10,422 nucleotides of DNA. It comes from Comamonadaceae bacterium (GTDB lineage Bacteria > Pseudomonadota > Gammaproteobacteria > Burkholderiales > Burkholderiaceae_C). Made by a program: the position numbers and the translations under genes. Location: contig JAIXXW010000270.1 in NCBI GenBank assembly GCA_027490555.1, positions 1-10,422 of the forward strand. The letters are read 5' to 3'. Below are positions 1-6,854 of the stretch, piece by piece. A model generated the notes under the pieces. That model did no database searches, was not told where the DNA came from, and saw only the letters and a program-made list of their open reading frames with translations. The number at the start of each line of letters is the position of its first letter. The first letter of the stretch is position 1.

Positions 1-938
1 GCCAGCACCGTCAGCGCCAGGGCATCGTCATGTTCCGGGGTGACCGCCAGACTGGCCAGGCGCGGCACCTTGAAGGCCAGCGCCACATACGACTGCTCGG
101 CAGGCGCCTTGAACTCGACACGGCGCAAGCCCTGCTGCGCGGGCTCGTCTCGGGGCTTGCGCTCGGGCACCGGGCGGGTGGGGATCACGCCATAGTATTG
201 GTCCGCCAGGGCCTTGACCTGCAAGGGGTCAACATCGCCCGCCACCACCACGACCGCGTTGGCCGGGGTGTACCACTTGCGGTAAAAATCACGGGCGTCT
301 TGCGCCGTCATGGCTTCCAGGTCGCTCATCCAGCCCACGATGGGACGGCGGTAAGGCGAGGCGGTCAAGGCGGTGGCCGAGAGCATTTCATGCAATTGGG
401 CGCGCGGGTTGTCCTCGGTGCGCAGGCGGCGCTCTTCTTTCACCACCTCGAGTTCTTTGACAAATTCGCTGTCGGGCCATTGGTTGTTGGCAAAGCGGTC
501 GGCCTCCAGGCGCATCACCGCCTCGAGCTGGGCCGATGGGATTTGCTGGAAGTAACCGGTGTAGTCCTTGGCGGTGAAGGCGTTTTCGCGGCCCCCCAGC
601 GCAGCCACGCGGCGTGAAAACTCGCCCGGCCCCAAGCTGGTGGTGCCCTTGAACAGCATGTGCTCGAGCACGTGGGCCACGCCGCTGGTGCCATCGACCT
701 CGTCCATCGAGCCCACCCGCAGCCAGACCATGTGCACCGCCGTGGGGGCTCGGCGGTCGGGCTTGACCCACAGGGCCATGCCATTGGCCAGGGTGAAGGT
801 GTGGACCTGGGCCGCCGCGGACTGGCCCGAGACCGCTGCGGGGCCTGGCGCCGTTTGCGGGGCCTGGGCCATGGTGTGGCCACTGCTGGCCAGCCAGGCT
901 GTGAGCAGGGTCAGACCCCAGAGAAAGTTCGGTTTCAT
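1..938 (-). CDS. M16 family zinc metallopeptidase (pitrilysin/processing-peptidase type), 3' end outside window
   Basis: The first 312 codons are present and the gene continues past the left edge. From the ATG at 938 the protein begins MKPNFLWGLTLLTAWLASSG, a Sec-type signal peptide with likely cleavage after TMAQA (about residue 26), so the enzyme probably acts in the periplasm. The inverted zinc motif HVLEH lies at residues 89-93 (HxxEH: H89, H93 bind zinc and E92 is the catalytic base). A Glu 76 residues on (E169, in VVKEERR) fits the third zinc ligand of the family. M16 enzymes degrade or process peptides; the exact substrate is unknown. In many betaproteobacteria a second, zinc-less M16 partner follows, which would lie off the window. 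The start is 28 bp from ftsY, divergent. An AAGGA sequence 11 nt upstream may be the ribosome-binding site. Family call is firm, substrate not. Confidence 0.93.
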   Translation of the reverse strand, partial: MKPNFLWGLTLLTAWLASSGHTMAQAPQTAPGPAAVSGQSAAAQVHTFTLANGMALWVKPDRRAPTAVHMVWLRVGSMDEVDGTSGVAHVLEHMLFKGTTSLGPGEFSRRVAALGGRENAFTAKDYTGYFQQIPSAQLEAVMRLEADRFANNQWPDSEFVKELEVVKEERRLRTEDNPRAQLHEMLSATALTASPYRRPIVGWMSDLEAMTAQDARDFYRKWYTPANAVVVVAGDVDPLQVKALADQYYGVIPTRPVPERKPRDEPAQQGLRRVEFKAPAEQSYVALAFKVPRLASLAVTPEHDDALALTVL

Positions 939-966
939 AGAATGCATGATCCTTGAAATCCACGCC

Positions 967-2010
967 ATGTTCAGTTTCTTCAAAAAAAAATCCCCTCCCA
1001 CCGAGGTCCTATCCCCCCCCGCCGCAGCGCCCAGCCCTGAGCCAGCCGCCGCCGTGACGCCCGATGTCCCCGCCGCCGGGGCTGCCGAGGCCCCCCCCGC
1101 CAGCCCGGCGGCCCGGCAAGGCTGGCTGGACCGCCTGAAGGCCGGATTGCGCAAAACCGGCGCCAGCATCACCACGGTGTTCACAGGCACCCGCATCGAC
1201 GAGCAGCTCTACGAAGAACTGGAAACCGCCTTGCTGGTGGCCGACACCGGGGTGAAAGCCACCGAACATTTGCTGCAAGACCTCAAGCGCCGCGTCAAGG
1301 AGGCCAAGGCCACCGAACCCGCGCAGGTGAAAAACCTGCTGGCCGATGCCATCACCGACTTGCTGCAACCCCTGCAAAAAACCCTGACCCTGGGTGACCA
1401 TCAGCCGACGGTGATCATGGTGGCCGGCGTCAACGGGGCCGGCAAGACCACCTCGATCGGCAAGCTGACCAAGCACCTGGCCGACGAGGGCCTGAGTGTG
1501 CTGCTGGCGGCGGCCGACACCTTCCGCGCCGCGGCCAAGGAGCAATTGGCCGTCTGGGCCCAGCGCAACACCGTCGAGATCGTGAGCCAGCAAGGCGGGG
1601 ACCCGGCCGCTGTGAGCTTTGACGCCGTCAGCGCAGGGCGCGCCCGGGGCCGCGATGTGGTGCTGGTGGACACGGCCGGCCGGCTGCCCACCCAGCTGCA
1701 CCTGATGGAAGAGCTGAAAAAGATCAAGCGCGTGGTGCAAAAGGCCGACGTCAGCGCCCCGCACGAGGTGCTGCTGGTGATCGACGGCAACACCGGGCAA
1801 AACGCGCTGGCCCAGGTCAAGGCCTTTGACGACACACTGGGCCTGACCGGCCTGATCGTGACCAAGCTGGACGGTACCGCCAAAGGCGGGGTGCTGTGCG
1901 CCATCGCCCGGGAAAAGCCGATCCCGGTGTACTTCATCGGCGTGGGCGAGAAGCTGGAAGACCTGGAAACCTTCAACGCGCGTGAATTTGCCCAAGCCCT
2001 GTTGAGCTGA
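967..2010 (+). CDS. ftsY: Signal recognition particle receptor FtsY
   Basis: GTPase that docks SRP-ribosome complexes at the inner membrane, so that nascent membrane proteins reach the SecYEG translocon. The product is 347 aa. Residues 1-50 are a short linker rich in Ala and Pro (MFSFFKKK then PAAAP-type sequence), poorer in acidic residues than the E. coli A domain. The NG core follows: helical N domain at about 52-140, G1 loop GVNGAGKTT at 154-162, ADTFRAAAKEQL at 183-194, G3 DTAGR at 235-239, G4 TKLDG at 299-303 and closing GVGE at 325-328. All GTPase motifs are intact. I chose the ATG at 967 because MFSFFKKK is a family-typical start; an in-frame ATG at 946 would add seven residues. Neither has a strong Shine-Dalgarno. 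A9 and C8 homopolymers lie in the first 18 codons. It is followed by an intrinsic terminator. Confidence 0.97.
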   Translation: MFSFFKKKSPPTEVLSPPAAAPSPEPAAAVTPDVPAAGAAEAPPASPAARQGWLDRLKAGLRKTGASITTVFTGTRIDEQLYEELETALLVADTGVKATEHLLQDLKRRVKEAKATEPAQVKNLLADAITDLLQPLQKTLTLGDHQPTVIMVAGVNGAGKTTSIGKLTKHLADEGLSVLLAAADTFRAAAKEQLAVWAQRNTVEIVSQQGGDPAAVSFDAVSAGRARGRDVVLVDTAGRLPTQLHLMEELKKIKRVVQKADVSAPHEVLLVIDGNTGQNALAQVKAFDDTLGLTGLIVTKLDGTAKGGVLCAIAREKPIPVYFIGVGEKLEDLETFNAREFAQALLS

Positions 2011-2087
2011 AGGCCCCCTCCAGCGGTCTGCCTGCGCACAGACCCGTCTTCAGCCAAGCGTCAAAATCAGGGTTAACCCGATGCAGG

Positions 2088-2111
2088 GCTGGCCGTTTTG
2101 GCCGGCTTTTT
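2088..2111 (+). terminator. Intrinsic terminator of ftsY
   Basis: GCTGGCC (2088-2094) pairs with GGCCGGC (2100-2106) around a GTTTT loop, giving a 7-bp stem with one G-T pair, followed directly by five T. It lies 77 bases after the ftsY stop. Its last two T residues are also the first two bases of the CIRCE element, so ftsY termination and the rpoH promoter are packed together. Confidence 0.75.
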
Positions 2112-2136
2112 AGCACTCCTCCAAAGAGAGTGCTAA
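2110..2136. promoter_or_regulatory. CIRCE operator (HrcA-binding inverted repeat) upstream of rpoH
   Basis: TTAGCACTC (2110-2118), a 9-base spacer (CTCCAAAGA), then GAGTGCTAA (2128-2136). Both 9-base arms match the CIRCE consensus exactly and are perfectly complementary, with the consensus spacer length. CIRCE is the operator of HrcA, the heat-shock repressor whose activity depends on GroEL. It sits 29 bp before the rpoH start codon and overlaps the rpoH promoter. The sequence identification is nearly certain; HrcA binding here is inferred. Confidence 0.96.
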
Positions 2137-2139
2137 TAT
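2110..2139 (+). promoter_or_regulatory. Predicted sigma-70-type promoter of rpoH, embedded in CIRCE
   Basis: A -10 hexamer TAATAT (2134-2139) is preceded by TGC, an extended -10. A -35-like TTAGCA (2110-2115, four of six matches to TTGACA) lies 18 bp upstream. The -35 falls in the left CIRCE arm, and the TGC and first half of the -10 fall in the right arm. HrcA bound here would therefore cover both elements. Transcription should start near 2146, leaving a leader of only about 20 nt that consists mainly of the ribosome-binding site. Predicted from sequence only. Confidence 0.6.
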
Positions 2140-2151
2140 CTCGGTATTCTG

Positions 2152-2158
2152 AAAGGAG
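2152..2158 (+). promoter_or_regulatory. rpoH: Ribosome-binding site fixing the rpoH start
   Basis: AAAGGAG at 2152-2158 is a near-perfect Shine-Dalgarno 7 nt before the ATG at 2166. It excludes the longer in-frame reading from 2130, which would begin inside CIRCE. Confidence 0.85.
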
Positions 2159-2165
2159 TTCTGGT

Positions 2166-3098
2166 ATGAACATTCAAACTGGTTCGCCCAACACAGCCCT
2201 GGCATTGAGCAACCCCTGGGCTGTGGTCCCCTCGCTGGGCCACCTCGATGCCTACATCTCGGCGGTCAACCGCATGCCCATGCTCACGCTGGAAGAAGAG
2301 CAGGCTGCGGCCCGCCAACTCAAGGCCAACGACGATCTCGAAGCCGCCCGCAAGCTGGTGCTCTCGCACCTGCGCCTGGTGGTGTCGGTGTCGCGCCAGT
2401 ACTTGGGCTATGGCCTGCCCCACGGCGACCTGATCCAGGAAGGCAATGTGGGCCTGATGAAAGCCGTCAAACGCTTTGACCCGGACCAGGGCGTGCGTCT
2501 GGTCAGCTACGCGCTGCACTGGATCAAGGCCGAGATCCAGGAATACATCCTGAAGAACTGGCGCCTGGTGAAGGTGGCCACCACCAAAGCCCAGCGCAAG
2601 CTGTTTTTCAACCTGCGCTCGATGAAGCAGGGCTACAAGGCCGATGCCGACGAGGGCACGCACCGCGACACCCTGACCGCCGAACAGGTGGACGCCATGG
2701 CGCACAGCCTGAATGTCAAGCGGGAAGACGTGCGGGAGATGGAAATGCGCATGTCGGGCGGTGATGTGATGCTGGACCCGAGCCCTTCGGAGGATGGCGA
2801 GCAGGCCTTTGGCCCGATCGCCTACCTGACGGATGTGAACCACGAACCCACCGCCATGATCGAAGCGCACCAGCGCGATGTGATGGCCAGCGATGGCCTG
2901 AACCAGGCCCTGCAGGTGCTCGACCCCCGCAGCCGCCGCATTGTCGAAGAGCGTTGGCTGAAGGTGAACGACAACGGCTCGGGCGGCATGACATTGCACG
3001 ACCTGGCCGACGAGTACGGCGTCAGCGCCGAGCGCATCCGCCAGATCGAGGTGGCGGCCATGAAAAAGATGAAAAAGGCCTTGATCGAGATGCGCTGA
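2166..3098 (+). CDS. rpoH: RNA polymerase heat-shock sigma factor RpoH (sigma-32)
   Basis: Alternative sigma factor that directs RNA polymerase to chaperone and protease genes after heat or protein-folding stress. The product is 310 aa, slightly longer than the E. coli protein. Region 2 includes LVLSHLRLVVSVSRQYLGYG (about 64-83) and DLIQEGNVGLMKAVKRFDP (88-106). The RpoH-specific box QRKLFFNLR is at 143-151, which separates it from RpoD, RpoS and FliA. Region 4.2 helix-turn-helix is about 276-300 (TLHDLADEYGVSAERIRQIE). The start is set by the AAAGGAG site. Transcription is predicted to be under HrcA control through the CIRCE operator overlapping the promoter. The predicted leader is too short for a long 5' fold of its own, although sequence inside the gene could still act as a thermosensor. 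It is monocistronic: terminators lie before and after it. Confidence 0.97.
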   Translation: MNIQTGSPNTALALSNPWAVVPSLGHLDAYISAVNRMPMLTLEEEQAAARQLKANDDLEAARKLVLSHLRLVVSVSRQYLGYGLPHGDLIQEGNVGLMKAVKRFDPDQGVRLVSYALHWIKAEIQEYILKNWRLVKVATTKAQRKLFFNLRSMKQGYKADADEGTHRDTLTAEQVDAMAHSLNVKREDVREMEMRMSGGDVMLDPSPSEDGEQAFGPIAYLTDVNHEPTAMIEAHQRDVMASDGLNQALQVLDPRSRRIVEERWLKVNDNGSGGMTLHDLADEYGVSAERIRQIEVAAMKKMKKALIEMR

Positions 3099-3131
3099 CG
3101 CGCCCCGCTTTCGGGCCTTGACGCCTGTGCT

Positions 3132-3155
3132 GCCCGGTCTTGACCGGGCTTTTTT
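3132..3155 (+). terminator. Intrinsic terminator of rpoH
   Basis: GCCCGGT (3132-3138) and ACCGGGC (3143-3149) form a perfect 7-bp GC-rich stem around a CTTG loop, followed by six T (3150-3155). It lies 33 bases after the rpoH stop and separates rpoH from the Bug gene. Confidence 0.9.
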
Positions 3156-3208
3156 GTGCCTGGCTTGCGCTAAAGTAGCTTCTGTTTTTTATTTTTTGGG
3201 ATCTGGAC

Positions 3209-4195
3209 ATGACCACCACCACCCGATTTTCCCGTCGCCTGTGGGCCCAAGCCCTGGGGGCTGCCCTGGTTCTGGGCGCGGCACCGGCCTGGGCTCAGCA
3301 GTGGCCCACCCAGACGGTGCGTCTGGTGGTGGGCTTTCCGGCTGGCTCCAGCCCCGACCTGACCGCGCGTGCCTTGGCTGAACCCCTGGCCAAAGCCCTG
3401 GGCCACAACGTCATCGTCGAAAACAAAGTGGGCGCGGGCGGCAACATCGCCGCCGACTTCGTGGCCAAGTCCACCGACGGCCACACCCTGGGACTCATGA
3501 TCAACGGCAACATGACGATTGCCCGCATCCTGAACCCCAAGGTGCCCTACGACCCCCTCAAAGACCTGGCCCCGATCAGCCTGATCGGCAAAGCCCCCCT
3601 GGTGCTGACCGTGCCCGCCAACGCGCCCGGCCAGACCGCAGCCGAATGGCTCAGCCATGCCCAAAAAGCCGGCCAGCAGCTCAGTTATGCCTCGCCCGGC
3701 GTGGGCACCGTGGCGCACCTGGGCATGGAATTGCTCAAAACCAAATCGGGCATCGCACCGGTGCATGTGCCCTACCCCGGCAACCCCCAGATCATCACCG
3801 CCATGCTGGGCGGTCAGATCCAGTTGGCGCTGCTGCCACCGGCCATGTCGGCGGCGCAGGTCAGCGCTGGCAAGCTGCGCGCCATCGGGGCTTCGAGCAG
3901 CGGGCGCAGCCCGGTGGCCGCCGAAGTCCCGAGTCTGTCCGAGATCGGGGTGAAGGATTACCAGCTGGAAATCTGGAACGCCCTGGCAGCGCCGGCCTCC
4001 ATGCCCGCGGCGGTGGCCACCCGCTTGTCGGCCATGGTCAGCGACATCGTGCGCTCACCCGAGATGCGCGCGCGCCTGTTCCAACAAGGCTGGCAGGTGG
4101 TGGGTTCCTCGCCCGAGGGTTTGCGCCACCGCATCGAGTCCGACACCCAGGCCTTGGGCGCGATCATCCGCAGTCAGAAGATCGAGGTGAACTGA
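3209..4195 (+). CDS. Bug/TctC-family tripartite tricarboxylate transporter substrate-binding protein (orphan)
   Basis: A 328-aa periplasmic binding protein. Residues 1-29 are a signal peptide ending APAWA before QQ. Its SRRLW pair of arginines hints at, but does not fully match, a Tat motif. The mature start QQWPTQTVRLVVGFPAGSSP, then LAKALGHNVIVENKVGAGGNIAADFVAK (split at about residues 62-89), the PYDPLKDLAPISLIG stretch and the late AAPASMP and SPEM segments are hallmarks of the Bug family, which bind carboxylates or amides. Ligand cannot be told from sequence. No TctA or TctB membrane genes are adjacent, the usual state for this greatly expanded family in Burkholderiales. The AT-rich leader (3171-3208) may hold its promoter, but I see no convincing -35/-10 pair and only a weak ribosome-binding site. 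It converges on sco with a 13-bp gap. Confidence 0.93.
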   Translation: MTTTTRFSRRLWAQALGAALVLGAAPAWAQQWPTQTVRLVVGFPAGSSPDLTARALAEPLAKALGHNVIVENKVGAGGNIAADFVAKSTDGHTLGLMINGNMTIARILNPKVPYDPLKDLAPISLIGKAPLVLTVPANAPGQTAAEWLSHAQKAGQQLSYASPGVGTVAHLGMELLKTKSGIAPVHVPYPGNPQIITAMLGGQIQLALLPPAMSAAQVSAGKLRAIGASSSGRSPVAAEVPSLSEIGVKDYQLEIWNALAAPASMPAAVATRLSAMVSDIVRSPEMRARLFQQGWQVVGSSPEGLRHRIESDTQALGAIIRSQKIEVN

Positions 4196-4208
4196 CGACC
4201 TTGGCGGC

Positions 4209-4817
4209 TCACTTGCCGCTGAGCAAGATCTTCACGTCCGCCGCCAGGGTCTCGGCACCGCTGGCGTGCCGGTTGTACAGGCGAATGCGGCCCTGCGGGT
4301 CAAAGGTGAAGCTGCCGGCCGAGTGGTCCATGGTGTAGCTGGTGGGGGTTTTGCCCTCGACCTTTTTGTAATAGATCTTGAAGTCCTTGGTCACTTTGGG
4401 CAGCTGTTCGGGCGTCGGGCGAAGGGCCACAAAATCGCTGCCGAAATTGGCCACATAGGCCTTGAGCAGTTCGGGGGTGTCCCGCTCGGGGTCCACCGTG
4501 ACGAAGATCCCCTGCAACCTGGCCCCGTCGCTGCCCAGCAGCTGCTTGGCCTGGGCGATTTCCTGCAAGGCCGTGGGGCACACATCGGGGCATTGGGTGA
4601 AACCAAAAAACACCACCACCGCCTTGCCCGCAAAGTCCTTCAATGTGCGCACCTGCCCATCCTGGTCGCTCAGGGTCCAGCCTTGGGCGTAATCGGCACC
4701 GGTGATGTCCACGCCCTTGAAAGCGGGTTTGTCCTGGCCGCACCCGGTCAGCAGCCCAGGGACTGTGGCCAGGCCCGAGGCCAGAAAAAGACCCGAAAAA
4801 ACTCTGCGCTGCAGCAT
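4209..4817 (-). CDS. sco: Sco1/SenC/PrrC-family copper chaperone lipoprotein
   Basis: Delivers copper to, or reduces, the CuA site of cytochrome oxidase subunit II at the outer face of the inner membrane. The 202-aa product starts MLQRRVFSGLF and carries a lipobox LTGC, with Cys26 as the lipidated residue. The copper motif is CPDVC (C76, C80 in FTQCPDVCPT), and the third ligand is H165 in YTMDHS. TVDPERDTPE (107-116) and FDPQGRIRLY (172-181) are also family-typical. All ligands are intact. I chose the ATG at 4817 over an in-frame ATG at 4862: the latter would overlap ctaB and put 15 poorly fitting residues before the signal peptide. The gene begins 10 bp after the ctaB stop and is the last gene of the unit. 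No clear terminator is visible in the 13-bp gap to the Bug gene. Confidence 0.95.
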   Translation of the reverse strand: MLQRRVFSGLFLASGLATVPGLLTGCGQDKPAFKGVDITGADYAQGWTLSDQDGQVRTLKDFAGKAVVVFFGFTQCPDVCPTALQEIAQAKQLLGSDGARLQGIFVTVDPERDTPELLKAYVANFGSDFVALRPTPEQLPKVTKDFKIYYKKVEGKTPTSYTMDHSAGSFTFDPQGRIRLYNRHASGAETLAADVKILLSGK

Positions 4818-4827
4818 GCCTGTGGCC

Positions 4828-5724
4828 TCACAAAAGGTAGTGGTCCAACAACAAAGCGGCAAACAGGGCGCTCAGATGGATCAGTGAAAAACGGAAGGTC
4901 TTGCGGGCCAATTCGTCCGAGTACCGGCGGTACAGGGCGAGCGCGTAAGCGATGAAAACCAGGCTCAGCACCACCGCCGCCGCCAGGTACAGCCAAGAGC
5001 TCATGCCATACACAAAGGGCATGAGGCAAGACGCCATCAGGACCCAGGTGTAGAGCAGGATTTGCAGCCGCGTGAATGCGTTGCCATGCGTGACCGGCAG
5101 CATGGGCAAGCCCGATTGGCGGTAGTCCTCGACACGGTACAGCGCCAGGGCCCAGAAATGCGGCGGGGTCCACAGGAAAATGATGAGGAACAGGATCAGG
5201 GCCTCGGGGCCCACCTGGCCGGTCATGGCGGCCCAGCCCAACACCGGCGGCATGGCGCCACTGGCGCCGCCAATGACGATGTTTTGCGGTGTCAGGGGCT
5301 TCAAAATCACGGTGTAAACCACGGCATAGCCCACAAAGGTGGCAAAAGTCAGCCACATGGTGAGCGGGTTCACCAGCACATACAGCACCGCCGAGCCCAG
5401 GGCGCACAAGATGGCGGAAAACAACAGCGCCTGCCGATCGCTCAGCTCGCCTTTGGCGGTGGGCCGCCAGGCGGTGCGCTTCATCTTGGCATCGATGGTT
5501 TTTTCAACCAGGCAGTTGAAGGCTGCGGCGGCACCAGCCACCAGCCAGATCCCCACGCAAGCCCACAAACCCAGCTTCAATTCGGCCCAGTTGGGCACAC
5601 CCGGCACGGCCAGGACCATGCCGATCAGGGCACAGAAAACAATCAACTGGACCACACGCGGTTTGGTCAAGGCGTAATACTGCTGCCAGGCAGTCATGGG
5701 CAAACGGGCGGTGGCGGCGGTCAT
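4828..5724 (-). CDS. ctaB: Protoheme IX farnesyltransferase (heme O synthase) CtaB/CyoE
   Basis: Integral membrane UbiA-family prenyltransferase that adds a farnesyl group to heme B, giving heme O, the precursor of heme A. The product is 298 aa with about nine hydrophobic segments. The first prenyl-diphosphate/Mg motif is at 70-88: N70, E74, D78 then RTAWRP, with Glu where many family members have Asp. The second is VEDYRQSGLPMLPV at 198-211. The TPPHFWALAL segment (186-195) is also characteristic. Its ATG overlaps the ctaA stop by four bases (ATGA at 5724-5721), which implies translational coupling with heme A synthase, the next enzyme in the pathway. An aa3-type rather than bo3-type role follows from the neighbouring ctaA, SURF1 and ctaG. 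Confidence 0.97.
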   Translation of the reverse strand: MTAATARLPMTAWQQYYALTKPRVVQLIVFCALIGMVLAVPGVPNWAELKLGLWACVGIWLVAGAAAAFNCLVEKTIDAKMKRTAWRPTAKGELSDRQALLFSAILCALGSAVLYVLVNPLTMWLTFATFVGYAVVYTVILKPLTPQNIVIGGASGAMPPVLGWAAMTGQVGPEALILFLIIFLWTPPHFWALALYRVEDYRQSGLPMLPVTHGNAFTRLQILLYTWVLMASCLMPFVYGMSSWLYLAAAVVLSLVFIAYALALYRRYSDELARKTFRFSLIHLSALFAALLLDHYLL

Positions 5725-6851
5725 GGGGCAGGCCTTGAGGAGAACGACATACGGTGTGCATTATCGGCCCGGCTGACACTGAGCGCCCAGGTCAGCGTCA
5801 GCACCATGGCCGCAGAGCCACCCGTGTGCAAAACAGCGGCCAGCAAGGGCCAACCCAAGACCACATTGGACAGCCCGGTGACCAGCTGCAATGCCGACAG
5901 ACCCAACAAGCAGCGGCCTGCCGGAACCAGCCCGTGCTGGCGACGCAAATGCCAGCCCAGCCACACCAGAACGCCCAACACCAGCCACGCTGCCGAGCGG
6001 TGCACAAAGTGGATGGTGGACAGGGCCAAAAAGGGCAAGAGCTCGCCTTCCGGGGTGTAACCCAGCTCGCGCCAGACACGGAAACCCTGCCAGTTCATCT
6101 CGGGCACCCATTGGCCATGGCAGGTCGGAAAATCGGGACAGGCCAGCACCGCGTAGTTGGTGCTGACCCAGCCCCCCAGGGCAATCTGCAGCCACAACAG
6201 CCCAAAGCCAAACCACAAACCCCGGCGCAAAGCAGGCGCCAGAGGCCGCACACCGGCACCGTCGTAGCGCACGGCTTGGGCCATGAGCAAGGCCAGCAAG
6301 CCGATGCCGAACATGAGGTGCAAGGTGACAATGGCCGGGAACAGCTTCATGGTCACGGTCAGCGCGCCAAACGCGCCTTGCAGACAGACCCACACCAGGG
6401 TCAGGGTGGGCAGCCAGGGCTTGATCTCGCGGCTTTGACGGCGCAACCACCAGGTCATGCCGGCGAGGGTGAGGATCAACACCCCCACCCCTGTGGCCAG
6501 GTAGCGGTGGACCATCTCGATCCAGGCCTTGCTGTGCGTGACCGGGCCTGTGGGCATGGCGGTCTCTGCGGCGGTGATTTCGACCTTGGCACCGATGGGC
6601 GTGGCGCTGCCGTAGCAACCCGGCCAGTCAGGGCAACCCAGCCCGGAGTCCGTCAGCCGGGTGAAGGCTCCGAACAGCACCAGGTCAAAGGTCAGGAACA
6701 GGGTGATCAGGGTCAGGCCCTTCAGGCGGCCCGTAGGCGTGGCCTGGCGTTGACGCCACAACCACCAGGCCAGCGGCAATGCCGCCACGGCCAGGCCCAC
6801 GGCCATCAGCTCCAGCACAGGCTCCAGGTTGTACAGCGCGACCTCACTCAT
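5721..6851 (-). CDS. ctaA: Heme A synthase CtaA (COX15 family)
   Basis: Oxidises the C8 methyl of heme O to a formyl group, giving heme A. The 376-aa protein has about eight membrane helices in two related halves. Candidate heme ligands are H115 (EMVHRY) and H178 (TLHLMFG) in the first half, and H284 (in TIHFVHRS) and H342 (VLHTGG) in the second. Each half also has a periplasmic cysteine pair of the same spacing: C73/C79 in GCPDWPGC and C238/C244 in ACPDFPTC, as in cysteine-bearing CtaA classes where the pair forms a disulfide. The start at 6851 lies 3 bp after the stop of the upstream Sco-like gene. The stop overlaps the ctaB start. Family assignment is firm. Confidence 0.96.
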   Translation of the reverse strand: MSEVALYNLEPVLELMAVGLAVAALPLAWWLWRQRQATPTGRLKGLTLITLFLTFDLVLFGAFTRLTDSGLGCPDWPGCYGSATPIGAKVEITAAETAMPTGPVTHSKAWIEMVHRYLATGVGVLILTLAGMTWWLRRQSREIKPWLPTLTLVWVCLQGAFGALTVTMKLFPAIVTLHLMFGIGLLALLMAQAVRYDGAGVRPLAPALRRGLWFGFGLLWLQIALGGWVSTNYAVLACPDFPTCHGQWVPEMNWQGFRVWRELGYTPEGELLPFLALSTIHFVHRSAAWLVLGVLVWLGWHLRRQHGLVPAGRCLLGLSALQLVTGLSNVVLGWPLLAAVLHTGGSAAMVLTLTWALSVSRADNAHRMSFSSRPAP

Positions 6852-6854
6852 GTG

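Noticed and set aside
938..943. TAGAAT resembling a -10 box for ftsY
   Set aside because: Five of six matches, but there is no -35 at 16-18 bp upstream; such a match is expected by chance in a 28-bp gap.
388..963. Minus-strand frame starting upstream of the M16 gene
   Set aside because: It overlaps the M16 gene out of frame and reads as low-complexity Pro/Arg/Gly; the M16 frame carries HxxEH and a signal peptide.
568..966. In-frame 5' extension of ftsY
   Set aside because: These codons run antisense to the M16 gene and look like shadow sequence; MFSFFKKK at 967 is the family-typical start.
1009..1995. Long open frame on the minus strand opposite ftsY
   Set aside because: It mirrors the codon pattern of ftsY, is rich in Gly, Gln and His, has no recognisable domain and no ribosome-binding site; a high-GC shadow.
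3171..3208. Possible promoter for the Bug gene in the AT-rich leader
   Set aside because: TTGCGC at 3165-3170 and the T-rich stretch after it give no -10 better than TTTTAT; too weak to report as a feature.
4203..4220. Small hairpin GCGGC/GCCGC between the Bug gene and sco as a shared terminator
   Set aside because: Only a 5-bp stem, without a T-tract on either strand, and mostly within the sco stop region.
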